This document shows positions 53,487 to 61,865 of a DNA stretch of 64,000 nt, in pieces. Origin of the DNA: Lunatibacter salilacus (GTDB taxonomy: Bacteria; Bacteroidota; Bacteroidia; Cytophagales; Cyclobacteriaceae). The stretch lies in the NCBI RefSeq assembly GCF_009797935.1, contig NZ_VOLC01000004.1, forward strand, positions 308,988 through 372,987. The letters run 5' to 3'. Each line of letters opens with the position of its first letter. The first letter of the stretch is position 1. A model generated the notes under the pieces. That model did not search any database. It had not been told where the DNA came from and saw only the letters and a list, made by a program, of their open reading frames with translations. The position numbers were made by a program, and so were the translations under genes.

Positions 53487-55028
53487 ATGAAAAAATATAG
53501 AATGATTATGAACGTGATGGCATTGGCGATAGGGTTGACGATCAGCCTTTCCTGCCAATCCCAAAAACTAAATACAGAAAGGTCGCTAAGCTACGAACCC
53601 AGTTATGTGCCGCTATTGCAGGGAGCATATAGCCATGTCGGTTCCGTGCGAGTAGATGATATGGAAGTGTTAGGTCAGGGGAAATTACTCATGGATATCA
53701 ATGCAGCTCAGGCATTGGACAGTGTAAAACTAATGGCCAGGTTGGGTGAGAAAGAATTGATGGAAATCCACGCCATTGCAAATGTAAAGGGAAAAGCACA
53801 GTTGGCCTTTGAAGCTTTGCCGTTGGGTACAATGGCCCTGGAAATCCATCTTAAAGTAAATGCGGCTCATGGGATCAAAGAACGGGTGGATGTTAATATT
53901 ACCGGTTTAGAGCTGGGAGGAAATAGATTTAACATCAAATCAACCAAAGATGTCCCGGCATATCGCTTGGCTAAAGCACTGAGAAGTTATGGATTTGAGG
54001 GGATACATTCCTTCAGAATTCCCGGCATGGTGACCAGCACAAAGGGAACGGTTTTGGCAGTGTATGATATAAGGAGAAACAGTTCTGTGGATCTTCAGGG
54101 GGATATTGACGTCGGGCTGAGTAGAAGTGTAGACGGTGGCAACTCTTGGGAGCCCATGAAGGTCATCATGAATATGGGTCAATGGGGCGGCTTGCCGGAG
54201 GATCAAAACGGAATAGGTGACCCATCTATTTTGGTGGATCATGAGACTGGCCATATTTGGGTTGCGGCACTTTGGGCCCATGGAAAGCCCGGCAAAATGA
54301 TATGGAACTCCTCAGAAGTGGGAATGGAACCAAAAGAGACCGGCCAATTGATGTTAGTCAAGTCGGAGGATGACGGATTGACCTGGTCTGAGCCTATCAA
54401 TATCACTGGGCAGACCAAAATTGCCAAGTGGCATTTGTTCTTCAACGGTCCCGGAAAGGGCGTTACGATGAAGGACGGTACCTTGGTATTCCCGGCACAG
54501 TATAAAGACGAAAATCAAATGCCTCACAGTACGATTATCTACAGTAAAGACAAGGGGAAATCCTGGCATACCGGGACCGGAGCCAAGTCCAATACCACGG
54601 AAGCTCAGGTCGTCGAACTTGCCGACGGCAGACTAATGCTTAATATGCGGGACAATAGGGGCGGTTCGAGATCAATTTCGGTGACCCAAGACTTGGGGAA
54701 AACCTGGGCAGAACATTCCACCTCACGTGGGTCTCTGATTGAGCCAGTTTGCATGGCCAGTATCATAGCCAATCCATTTCAGGACAATATGTTTCTTTTT
54801 TCCAATCCGGCAGACGAGATGGCCAGGATGAATATGACCATAAAGGTCAGCAATGACAACGGACAAACTTGGCCGGAAAATTTACAACTCCTTTTGGATG
54901 AAGGCCGGGGTTGGGGATATTCCTGCCTCACCATGATCAACGAAAAGGAAGTGGGTATACTCTACGAAAGCAGTGTAGCCAATATCACCTTTCAGATCAT
55001 TCCTTTGGCAGATATCATAGGGAGATAG
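53487..55028 (+). CDS. Exo-alpha-sialidase (GH33)
   Basis: A 513-residue exported enzyme (signal ending LTISLSCQSQK; a lipoprotein cleavage at Cys is likely). An N-terminal beta-sandwich (about 30-165) precedes the six-bladed sialidase propeller. It shows the FRIP motif (SFRIPGM, catalytic Arg), four or five Asp boxes S-x-D-x-G-x-x-W (SVDGGNSW, SEDDGLTW, SKDKGKSW, TQDLGKTW, SNDNGQTW), an acid in GIGDPSILVDH and late Arg/Tyr/Glu positions (RGWGYSCL, ILYESS). It would release terminal sialic acid from host or environmental glycans for the two upstream genes. Confidence 0.93.
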   Translation: MKKYRMIMNVMALAIGLTISLSCQSQKLNTERSLSYEPSYVPLLQGAYSHVGSVRVDDMEVLGQGKLLMDINAAQALDSVKLMARLGEKELMEIHAIANVKGKAQLAFEALPLGTMALEIHLKVNAAHGIKERVDVNITGLELGGNRFNIKSTKDVPAYRLAKALRSYGFEGIHSFRIPGMVTSTKGTVLAVYDIRRNSSVDLQGDIDVGLSRSVDGGNSWEPMKVIMNMGQWGGLPEDQNGIGDPSILVDHETGHIWVAALWAHGKPGKMIWNSSEVGMEPKETGQLMLVKSEDDGLTWSEPINITGQTKIAKWHLFFNGPGKGVTMKDGTLVFPAQYKDENQMPHSTIIYSKDKGKSWHTGTGAKSNTTEAQVVELADGRLMLNMRDNRGGSRSISVTQDLGKTWAEHSTSRGSLIEPVCMASIIANPFQDNMFLFSNPADEMARMNMTIKVSNDNGQTWPENLQLLLDEGRGWGYSCLTMINEKEVGILYESSVANITFQIIPLADIIGR

Positions 55029-55071
55029 TGAACCAGTTGAGAAAGATTATAACGATGTGAGAACGTAATCT

Positions 55072-55144
55072 GAACTTATATATCTTATATGGTTTAAAAA
55101 ATAATAACCATATAAGATATATATAAGATCATATACGTTTTTTT
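55072..55144. repeat. AACCATAT palindrome element, right of the sialic-acid locus
   Basis: GAACTTATATATCTTATATGG, an A-rich spacer, then ATAACCATATAAGATATA and a tail ending ACGTTTTTTT. The CTTATATGGTT / AACCATATAAG arms give an 11-bp perfect stem followed by a T-run, so it also qualifies as a terminator for the sialidase transcript. Confidence 0.65.
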
Positions 55145-55516
55145 AAATCTTCCCCTAAAACTGCTCAGTTTTTGAGACTTGATGTAGTATAGTACAGCGA
55201 AACTTTGGCAAGCAGTTTTTCATGGCGCAGTCGGAAGACACAACATCCCCGAAAGTTGCTTGACGGTTTGTTGGTGTTGTTGGTGGCGTCTCCCTGACCT
55301 CTGTGTAGTTTATACCTTTTGTTGTAATAGGAAATGGACAAAATTTTTCCCTCCATTTTTTGCCCCGTTAGCATATCTTAACAAGGATATTTTTCACATC
55401 TAAAAGTCAAACAGTATCTTCGTTGACATAGACTGCTGGTAAAGGAATTATGCCGGTGTACGTTTGACTTGATACTAAGAGGATCCCCTTGAATATAAAA
55501 AACCGGTTGTTTATCC
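55145..55516. other. Intergenic, no supported gene
   Basis: About 370 nt after the sialidase terminator-like repeat. A 69-codon minus-strand frame (55165-55374) is present, but its product (Asn/Lys/Thr-rich start, RLRHEKLLAKVSLYY end) has no recognised family or clear start signal. I treat it as non-coding. Confidence 0.4.
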
Positions 55517-56245
55517 ATGAAATCCATCCTAGTTATATTTTTTCTATCCATCACTGCCTTGTCTGTTCAGGGCCAGGTATTGACTGGGAATATTATAGAT
55601 GTGTTGGATCATTCCTACCTGACTGGGGTAAAGGTGGAAAATATCCGGACAAAATCGACCTTTACCAGTGCTCACCTTGGATATTTCCGTATGGAAGTGG
55701 AATTGGGGGACTCGGTGCTTTTCAGCAAAGAGGGCTATGTCACCCATGTTATGGTGGTAAAAGAAACCGTCCACCAAGTGGTTTCCATGATCTTTGACGC
55801 GGTAGGCCTGCCTCCGGTCGATGTTATCGGCGAAAGGCCTTCCATCTATATCCCGGGTATTTCCCTGGACAGGGATCCGAACAGAAAACCAATGGGGCCC
55901 GGCAGGATTATGCCCGGCCACAGTGGATCTGCTACAGAAATGACCCCCGGCTTTACCATAGATGGCCCCATTTCCTATTTTACCAAAAGGGAAAGAAACA
56001 AACGACAATACAAGCGGGCCTTGGAAAAGCTCTCCAGGCAGGCCGCCTATTTGGAAGTTATACAATCAGATTCCATTAAGCAGGTTCTCATGGACCGGTT
56101 TGAACTACGTGAACCTGAACTGGACGAGCTGATTATCGCCTTTAATACGTACCACCGTGAACATGAATTTCTGGATATGGACCAAGACACGGTGCTGGGA
56201 CTGCTATATGAGTTCGTAAACGAAAATATATGGAGAATAAGGTAA
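55517..56245 (+). CDS. Secreted protein with carboxypeptidase-regulatory-like domain
   Basis: A 242-residue exported protein with signal peptide MKSILVIFFLSITALSVQGQ and a carboxypeptidase-D-regulatory-like beta-sandwich (about 20-110: VLTGNIIDVLDHSYLTGVKVENIRTKSTFTSAHLGYFRMEVELGDSVLFSKEGYVTH). A helical, charged C-terminal part follows (KRERNKRQYKRALEKLSRQAAYLEVIQ). Similar small proteins are common and uncharacterised in Bacteroidota. It stands alone at the left edge of the degraded island. Confidence 0.65.
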   Translation: MKSILVIFFLSITALSVQGQVLTGNIIDVLDHSYLTGVKVENIRTKSTFTSAHLGYFRMEVELGDSVLFSKEGYVTHVMVVKETVHQVVSMIFDAVGLPPVDVIGERPSIYIPGISLDRDPNRKPMGPGRIMPGHSGSATEMTPGFTIDGPISYFTKRERNKRQYKRALEKLSRQAAYLEVIQSDSIKQVLMDRFELREPELDELIIAFNTYHREHEFLDMDQDTVLGLLYEFVNENIWRIR

Positions 56246-56354
56246 TATCCGCCGGATTAATAGTCAGCAGCTTTTAGGGGGAAGCATCCCAACATGCATC
56301 AACTCGGCGAAGTGCGGATTGTCTGCCTTGGTACAGGGGGATGGTATGGGAAGG

Positions 56355-57020
56355 TTAATTTTCCCTAAGCCGCCTCCGAAATGCCGTTGATAAAGGTCTC
56401 CCAAAACCGAGGATTTTAGCCTTAACTCTTTCTGCTATGGTCTTCCTTTCTTTAAGAGCAGGTTTGTTCTTCATTAATTCGATGATGTCATCTCTGAGCG
56501 GTTCCTTCTCGGTGTAGATAAAATCTCCGATCACTTTTTCCAAGCCTTTATCATCCAAATTCTCTTCCTTGCTAAGCTGCTGTAGGGCGTTGAGGCGTTC
56601 CATGGTCCAAAAGCTGGTGAATTCCTCTGGGATATCATCGGCGTCCTTTATCTGGGGAAGGTTTTCACGGATAAATTTTTCGATCAGCTCCCGTTTGCTT
56701 CTGAGTTGGGCTTCCCCGACGATAAGTTCTACAATGGCTTTCTTCTGCTTCTCCTGTTCCTCAGGAGTGGCGTCTTTCAGTTTGCCAAGGAGTTTAAGTA
56801 TATAGCCCACATTGATCTCGTCCCGGTGGATCAGTTCAAGTTCAAAATCAATATCGTTTAGGATGGAGATCTTTTCCTTTTGGCTGTTGTTTTTGGTCCT
56901 GTCATAGAGGTCCAGATACTTGCTTTTGTAGTCTACAATGGTCTGCTCCGGCATAGATAGGTCTTCGAAGTCAAATTTTTTTAGTATGGAATTAAGCGTT
57001 TGCTTACATTCAATTGGATT
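56355..57020 (-). pseudogene. Type I restriction endonuclease HsdR, C-terminal relic
   Basis: About 220 codons match only the helical C-terminal region of HsdR: KKFDFEDLSMPEQTIVDYKSKYLDLYD, IDFELELIHRDEINVGYILKLLGKL, LRSKRELIEKFI. Recognisable sequence begins upstream of the only ATG (56954) and is closed by an in-frame stop at 57021. The nuclease and translocase motor domains (about 800 residues), hsdM and hsdS are absent. It is therefore a remnant of a type I restriction locus, presumably cut off by the RHS-island recombination. Expression from the ATG would give only the 199-residue tail. Confidence 0.85.
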
Positions 57021-57055
57021 TTAACAAGGAGAATCTCCCGACCCAATGAGGTAAT

Positions 57056-57505
57056 CTAACCAGAAAATAGTTTTCTAAACCCAAAAAAATAAATTACAGA
57101 TAGAAAGGCAATAAAGATTAATGAAATAACTACGCCCGCCTTTTGCTTTCTTATTTCAAGTGGGAGCGTAGTAATATAACTTAAATGGGGAAAATTAGGG
57201 TTATAACTAACTTCTATTGTGCTGTCAGAAGAAAACAAAAAATTATCATCATAATACCTTTTAGCTACCTCTATTTTTTTATTAAATTCCTTATCTGTAA
57301 CATTATAGGAATAATGAATACTTAAATTATTTTCGTCAACGCTATCTACTATAATCTCAAAATTCGTTATCTGAGCCTTCCTTAAGCTAAATACTTCAAA
57401 AACCTCATTGTACCCTATTAGCTTAAAAACCGCACTCAAAAGCATGCCGCACCAGAAAATCATTCCTATTACATAGAATGTTTTTATGATCCTTTTAATC
57501 GTCAT
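57056..57505 (-). CDS. Putative immunity protein, two membrane segments (DUF3592-like)
   Basis: A 149-residue protein with an N-terminal membrane segment (VIGMIFWCGMLLSAVFKLIG), an external beta domain (LSIHYSYNVTDKEFNKKIEVAKRYY ... IEVSYNPNFPHLSYI, resembling DUF3592) and a C-terminal span (AGVVISLIFIAFLSVIYFFGF). Its start overlaps the end of the RHS tip by 11 nt, the position of an immunity gene. The function is inferred from that position and from the similar build of the neighbouring candidates. The toxin in front of it is frameshifted, so this gene may be an orphan. Confidence 0.55.
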   Translation of the reverse strand: MTIKRIIKTFYVIGMIFWCGMLLSAVFKLIGYNEVFEVFSLRKAQITNFEIIVDSVDENNLSIHYSYNVTDKEFNKKIEVAKRYYDDNFLFSSDSTIEVSYNPNFPHLSYITTLPLEIRKQKAGVVISLIFIAFLSVIYFFGFRKLFSG

Positions 57506-58291
57506 AATCTTTTTTTTGCTGTTGTTGAATTACCTTAATCGTCGATTCGGTAGTCATTGCACTTCCGGCAGAAATAGTCGTAATAGTGGAATTGGTAGCT
57601 TTGGTAGCATTAGCCATTCCCTTTTTCATAGTTTCAGTTACCACATCAACATTCGCATTTATTACAGCTTGAGATTGCCCGGTTGAAGCTCCTATTTGTC
57701 TAATAGTTTTTGCTGTTTGCTCCATACTTTCAGCCATTGTAGTCTTCAAAAAAGAAGAGGTAGATGTTTCGTCCACTTTCATAGTTTTTCCAACAGCACA
57801 GCCTAGTCCTCCTCCAATTGCTCCGGTAAATGCCCCCTCCATGGCTTTCCCTGCAAAGTCTTTAGAATTAATACTTTTTAGCCGCGTCCGAAATACTTTC
57901 GCCTTTATTATATCCCGCAACTACTTGCCCAGCAGTATCTCCTGCAATGCCCCCAGCAGCCCCTCCAACTGCCCCAGCTTGCACCTGCCAAGATTACCAC
58001 ACCTAAAGTACCCCCAGATGCAACAGTCGCACCCACAACTAAGTCAACTGTAGCCCCAGCGTTAGCTCCAGAAACGGCTCCCTCGGTAGCTCCAGCGAAC
58101 ACATCGCCCCCCTTTTTATAAGCATTATATGCACCAGCAGCTCCACCAACGACTGTTCCAATTATGGTTCCTATAAACCTTCCATCTGGGTCAATATATT
58201 TGATTGGATTATTTGCTACATAATTATAGGGTGAGAAGTCGACATAAACCTCCCCCAGCGGATCCACCACCCCCCATCTTCCAATCACCGG

Positions 58292-58323
58292 GTTCCTGAT
58301 ACACCTCGTAATCGGGACAAGCT
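58292..58323. repeat. Short palindromic insertion in RHS core, site 1
   Basis: GTTCCTGATACACCTCG... through ...GGGACAAGCT (32 nt, plus strand) replaces ATC in CGGATCATACATC. The intact sequence is present in the window at 63949-63961. It separates GARMY from VIGRWG in the protein and shifts the frame by a net 29 nt. It is close kin of the insertion at 58515. Confidence 0.8.
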
Positions 58324-58395
58324 ATACATCCTGGCCCCATAATCGTAATACTGCAGCCCGTTGTCCCCAATCAGCTCCTTGCCGTTGTACAGGTA

Positions 58396-58446
58396 CTTGT
58401 TTGCTCCAGCCCTGCAACCCGGCCCCTCGCTAGAATAAGCCTATGG
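58396..58446. repeat. Short insertion in RHS core, site 2
   Basis: About 51 nt between KNK and YLYNG codons, flanked by CTT on both sides (58396-58398 and 58447-58449). It brings an in-frame stop. With the flank it forms AATAAGCC-TAT-GGCTTATT, an 8-bp perfect stem. Its sequence (GC-rich centre) is unrelated to the other two insertions. Confidence 0.65.
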
Positions 58447-58514
58447 CTTATTTTTTAACGCTTGGTCCTCAGTATATTGAAATCCAATCCCCGTGAGCTC
58501 CAATCCCCAGGGAT

Positions 58515-58544
58515 TCCCGATACGCTACGCTATCGGGACAGGCT
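58515..58544. repeat. Short palindromic insertion in RHS core, site 3
   Basis: TCCCGATA, eight-nt loop, TATCGGGA, then CAGGCT (58515-58544). It splits the expected ...Y-D-P-W-G... stretch (GTATGATCCC on the coding strand). Aligned with site 1, the inserted 32 nt are the same length, match at most positions and interrupt the same GGATCATAC target. Confidence 0.75.
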
Positions 58545-58643
58545 ATACTGCGTATCCTGCATGATGGGGGAGGGGGTGCTCATTACCGTAAAGTCGTCGA
58601 ACCAAACGTCCTCCGGGGTTTCAAAGTCAATCTTATTTGACAG

Positions 58644-59009
58644 CTACATCATTTGTTTTATATAATTATCAATACATTTTTCTGATTTACCCCAAAAATA
58701 GTATTTACTTTCATCTAAAAATTCTATCTCCATAAGATTACTAAATCCGATTCTGGATACTTTTTTATACATTCTTAAATCCTTCGTTAGGTCCTTTTTA
58801 AAAACGTTTTTAATAATAAACTGTTTATCAATAACTTCTATGTATTTTATTTTACTTGCTTGAAAGGAATAAATGGAAATTAATAAAAATGATATTAATA
58901 ACATATATCCATCAACAGATACAATAACGAATAATAGTGCCATAAACATTACGGTAATAAAAGATATAATTCCGATCACTTTATTACCTAAACTAATTAT
59001 ATTATTCAT
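58644..59009 (-). CDS. Putative immunity protein, two membrane segments and PH-like tail
   Basis: A 121-residue protein: two adjacent spans (VIGIISFITVMFMALLFVIVSV and YMLLISFLLISIYSF) and a C-terminal beta-rich part (YIEVIDKQFIIKNVFKKDLTKDLRMYKKVSRIGF ... IEFLDESKYYFW) that resembles bacterial PH-like (YcxB) domains. ATG at 59009 is preferred to TTG at 59027. Its stop codon lies directly against the RHS core fragment (58640), so it was joined to that fragment by recombination. The toxin it once accompanied is not next to it. Confidence 0.5.
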   Translation of the reverse strand: MNNIISLGNKVIGIISFITVMFMALLFVIVSVDGYMLLISFLLISIYSFQASKIKYIEVIDKQFIIKNVFKKDLTKDLRMYKKVSRIGFSNLMEIEFLDESKYYFWGKSEKCIDNYIKQMM

Positions 59010-59173
59010 TATCCTTTTTGTATTCAAATTTCAGACCGGCACTTGTACTAAACTGATAGCCTAAAATTTTTTGACAAGTTCCTAAAATTCTCTTAATAAT
59101 AATTTTGAGCTACTTTTATCATCACAGGAATATTTCTGACTTTAAAAGAAGCCCGGAGCGTATCCCACTTTTA

Positions 59174-59761
59174 TCATTCTATTCTAGTAAATTCCAGTTT
59201 TTCATTTGATTGACTAAGCGTTAAGGATTTAGCATCAATTTTTTCTACTATAAAATCGAATTTCACGTTTCCTTCTTTCTTGAACTGTACACTTTTTTCA
59301 GAAAAATTTAAATCATAGTCAATTTCCTCATAATTAGGTGACATACTCATTATGGCTTCATCACCATCTATCTCTAACCTTATTTTAAATCCTTTATCGT
59401 CATCTGTTTCCCATTTTCCTATCAGTAAATTTGTTGTTGTTTCTGACCCGTAGGCTTTTTTATCGTCAATTTGTCTCTTACTTGTAATAAGTACGACTCC
59501 AATAAACACAACAGTCCAAAATAAAACCAAAAATACTTTCATGCCTATTGGCTTATCGGTTATCCAATTACCAAGTTTATATCCAACAAACGCACCCAGT
59601 CCTGATATTGGCACAACTACAAAGAGATTGTTCGAGGAAAGCTCTTTAGACAAAAAATAACAACCTATAAACACACCGGCAAAAAGGGTTATTGACCAAA
59701 AATCCTTTTTTTGAATAAAATCACTCATATTATTGATTCTCAGTTGGTTCATGTAATACAT
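59174..59761 (-). CDS. Membrane protein with C-terminal lipocalin-like domain, putative immunity gene
   Basis: A 195-residue protein with three spans (WSITLFAGVFIGCYFLS, LFVVVPISGLGAFVGYKLG, VFLVLFWTVVFIGVVLIT) followed by about 90 residues of beta strands opening LIGKWETDDDKGFKIRLEIDG, as in small lipocalin-like domains. ATGs at 59761 and 59728 are both possible. It lies in the minus-strand series of small membrane proteins downstream of RHS tips. No toxin precedes it directly, so the immunity role is a guess from context. Confidence 0.45.
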   Translation of the reverse strand: MYYMNQLRINNMSDFIQKKDFWSITLFAGVFIGCYFLSKELSSNNLFVVVPISGLGAFVGYKLGNWITDKPIGMKVFLVLFWTVVFIGVVLITSKRQIDDKKAYGSETTTNLLIGKWETDDDKGFKIRLEIDGDEAIMSMSPNYEEIDYDLNFSEKSVQFKKEGNVKFDFIVEKIDAKSLTLSQSNEKLEFTRIE

Positions 59762-60047
59762 CCATTATCATTGTCTCAACTTTCACCGTAGAAGTGTTGG
59801 ATTTTATCTGATTTAGTTTATTTTTTTTCTCAAATTAGGCGTGGTTCGGTTTAGAACCCGTCCTGAAGAATATCTAATTGGGGAAAGTAAACAGATCAAA
59901 TTGCCAGCCGTAGAAATTGTAAATGCTGACGTTATATTTATTCCAAAGGCCATATCTCCAAAGAGAACTATCTATGATTTAATGGCTGCCTCGTTACTTA
60001 TGGTATCATTTTTTCACAGATAACAAGCATGGTACACGGTAATAGGA

Positions 60048-60554
60048 CTACCTCATCCACGCAAAAAGCGTCTTCTTAATTTCGGTGTTATCAAATTTCA
60101 CCACCTTGTCCAACTCAAATACCAATAAACTTGACAACTTGATAATTTGTCCATCTTTTAATTCTATCACAGAATGATTGTAATAATCCCATGCAAATAC
60201 GGGCTTGCCATTCCTCGACAAAGGCCAAGATTTGTAGACTTTAATCTTCACTACGTCTTTTACATTGAATTTGATTTCCTTTTTACCATTTTGATAAATC
60301 GCCTGACCTGTAGATTTATCATATTTAAACACATCGTTACGATTCCTGAAATAATAATTCAAATGGAGTGATAATATTGGGATTGAATATGCAAGAAAAA
60401 AAACACTTCCCACTAATAACGCAGTATTTGGTTCAAATAGGCCTTTTTTGTAAAGTAATATAAAAAAAATAATAAAAGGAAGGCAAATCATGACGAGAAT
60501 ATAGAGCCACAAATGCCTTAAGTGATCAGAGGTAGTGATTTTAAACAATTCCAT
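60048..60554 (-). CDS. Putative immunity protein, two membrane segments
   Basis: A 168-residue protein: two spans (LWLYILVMICLPFIIFFILLY, ALLVGSVFFLAYSIPILSLHL) then a beta-rich cytoplasmic or periplasmic part (FKYDKSTGQAIYQNGKKEIKFNVKDVVKIKVYKSW ... SVIELKDGQIIKLSSL) in the style of a PH-like fold. It begins 8 nt after the stop of the RHS tip at 60563, the standard place of an immunity gene. Same build as 58644-59009 but no obvious sequence identity. Confidence 0.55.
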   Translation of the reverse strand: MELFKITTSDHLRHLWLYILVMICLPFIIFFILLYKKGLFEPNTALLVGSVFFLAYSIPILSLHLNYYFRNRNDVFKYDKSTGQAIYQNGKKEIKFNVKDVVKIKVYKSWPLSRNGKPVFAWDYYNHSVIELKDGQIIKLSSLLVFELDKVVKFDNTEIKKTLFAWMR

Positions 60555-60562
60555 ATTGATAT

Positions 60563-60975
60563 TTATCTATAAGGCCTCCATCCTTTTCTTAACGCATTGT
60601 AAAAGTCAGAATAGGCTTTGTCTATTTGTGGCTGTATCTCATTCATCCGTCCATCATATACATTCTCTCCTATGATAACTGTTAATCCCACAATGGCGCC
60701 AAGACCAGCAGTAACATAAACACCTGCTGCCGTGGCTGTGGCCGTCCCGAAAGCACGATAACTGAATCTTGCTCCCGATAAATCACCATTTACCATTTCA
60801 GCTGCATCTACAACAACAGATAATCCTCCGGTTGCATACCCTAAACTCGATGTTCCTGCTTTTACATATTTGAGTACTTGTCCCGTTTGTTTAGAAATCA
60901 CATTCCAGCCGGCTATAGTCTTCCCAGCCTCATTGTATACAGGGACTACTATCGTCTGAGAATATCTGACGAGAT
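60563..60975 (-). pseudogene. Orphan RHS-type toxin tip
   Basis: The coherent reading frame starts without ATG at about 60975 (TNLVRYSQTIVVPVYNEAGKTIAGWNVISK) and ends GWRPYR at 60563; a GTG at 60901 is the first possible start. The centre is alanine/glycine-rich and hydrophobic (FGTATATAAGVYVTAGLGAIVGLTVII), as in other RHS tips of this window, and the end is charged. No RHS core is attached: the upstream side is a primase fragment in another frame. It is either a silent donor cassette for tip exchange or dead. Activity not recognisable. Confidence 0.6.
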
Positions 60976-61535
60976 TTGTTCCTTCCTCAACAACCCCAAG
61001 TCCAACAATATCCCATATTTCAGACAGTCGTTTATCAGGCTTTCATCTTTCCTTGTCCCGTGGTGGATCTGCCCGGCATTGTAACCGATTTCGAGTTGTT
61101 TATGGTCAAGGTTGCGGCTCTCGATGTATTCCCTTGCAGGTTTGGAGTAGTGCACCGCATTTTTGAGATAGTAAACATCCGCTCCAAAAACATTGCTTTC
61201 TCGTTTGTTGAACCCTGAGCCTGCCGAAGGGTGGTTGCTGTAGTTTGGGTTGTGGCCGCTCCCGGATTGACGATACTTTCCGCTTTCTTGATTGCTTCGT
61301 GCTTGGTACATTTCTCGTAGTATAGTATGAAGTCGATGACATCAATCGCCTTGCCGTGGGTCTGGCAGTTGGTGGAGAAGCAAAAAGCCGTCCGGGTTTT
61401 GTAGTAAAGCTGCAGGCTCGGGGTTCTGTCGTTGTGGAACGGACATTTTAACCTTGCCTGTTTGTCGGCTATTAGCCCGTAATGTTTAATCACTTCCGCC
61501 CATGTCAGCTGTTCTTTGATTTGCTGTATCTCCAT
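60949..61535 (-). pseudogene. CHC2 zinc-finger primase-like protein, truncated and frameshifted
   Basis: The N-terminal part (from ATG 61535) is a DnaG-type CHC2 zinc finger: YGLIADKQARLKCPFHNDRTPSLQLY ... FCFSTNCQTHGKAIDVIDFI. After a REP-like stretch at about 61213-61231 the conserved sequence goes on in another frame: RESNVFGADVYYLKNAVHYSKPAREYIESRNLDHKQLEIGYNAGQIHHG. It breaks off near LLDLGLLRK where the RHS tip begins. The toprim half is missing. Such primases belong to Bacteroidota mobile elements. Confidence 0.8.
61213..61231. repeat. REP-like GC-rich motif inside the primase gene
   Basis: CCCTGAGCCTGCCGAAGGG, a partly palindromic GC-rich sequence of the kind dispersed in many bacterial genomes. 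It lies exactly where the primase reading frame shifts. Confidence 0.5.
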
Positions 61536-61539
61536 CCCT

Positions 61540-61790
61540 AACAGCCGGTCTTGGGAAGCTTATTCCAAAACAGATCACGCAATCTGCGCAGCGTGTAGCA
61601 ATAGTTACTCAATTCCCTCCCGGAAGTCCCCGGCATCCTTGGACACATACACCAGGTCACACATCAGCGCATCCAGCTGGTCACCCAGCAGCTGCGGATC
61701 ATGGTCTTCAACCAGAAGCCTATTCAGCTCCCGGTAGTCGTATCGGTAGTCCTTTTTAGTCTCCATAAAACTTTCTTTAAAAATTCTCAT
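61540..61790 (-). pseudogene. Small mobile-element protein, frameshifted
   Basis: Frame one gives METKKDYRYDYRELNRLLVEDHDPQLLGDQLDALMCDLVYVSKDAGDFRE and then stops (61605). The neighbouring frame continues sensibly as ELSNYCYTLRRLRDLFWNKLPKTGC to a stop at 61540, 4 nt before the primase start. The joined product of about 80 residues would be a small acidic helical protein encoded just before CHC2 primases. One small indel near 61615 breaks it. Confidence 0.6.
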
Positions 61791-61865
61791 CTGATAAATA
61801 CCTCACAAATCTAACCCATACTACGTTTACAAACAGGAGTTATGGTAATTGTATTTGACTTATAG

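Larger units (their letters stand above)
57495..58640 (-). pseudogene. RHS core and toxin tip, disrupted
   Basis: Read on the minus strand, it enters mid-core (LSNKIDFETPEDVWFDDFTV at about 58640) and continues [78 protein letters not shown] glycine-rich hydrophobic tip follows, ending KVIQQQQKKDYDD. The core is broken by three short insertions (58292, 58396, 58515). The tip has two further frameshifts, near 57990 (frame leaves ...ILAGASWGS) and near 57880 (before INSKDFAGKAMEG). It is thus a decayed RHS polymorphic-toxin C terminus. The toxic activity of the tip is not recognisable. Confidence 0.85.

Noticed and set aside
55165..55374. 69-codon minus-strand frame considered as a transposase remnant
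   Set aside because: No catalytic motif or terminal repeats could be seen; composition alone is not enough.
59841..60023. 60-codon plus-strand frame with protein-like composition (PAVEIVNADVIFIPKAISPK)
   Set aside because: GTG start, no recognised family and antisense to the direction of all neighbours; could be a relic but not supported.
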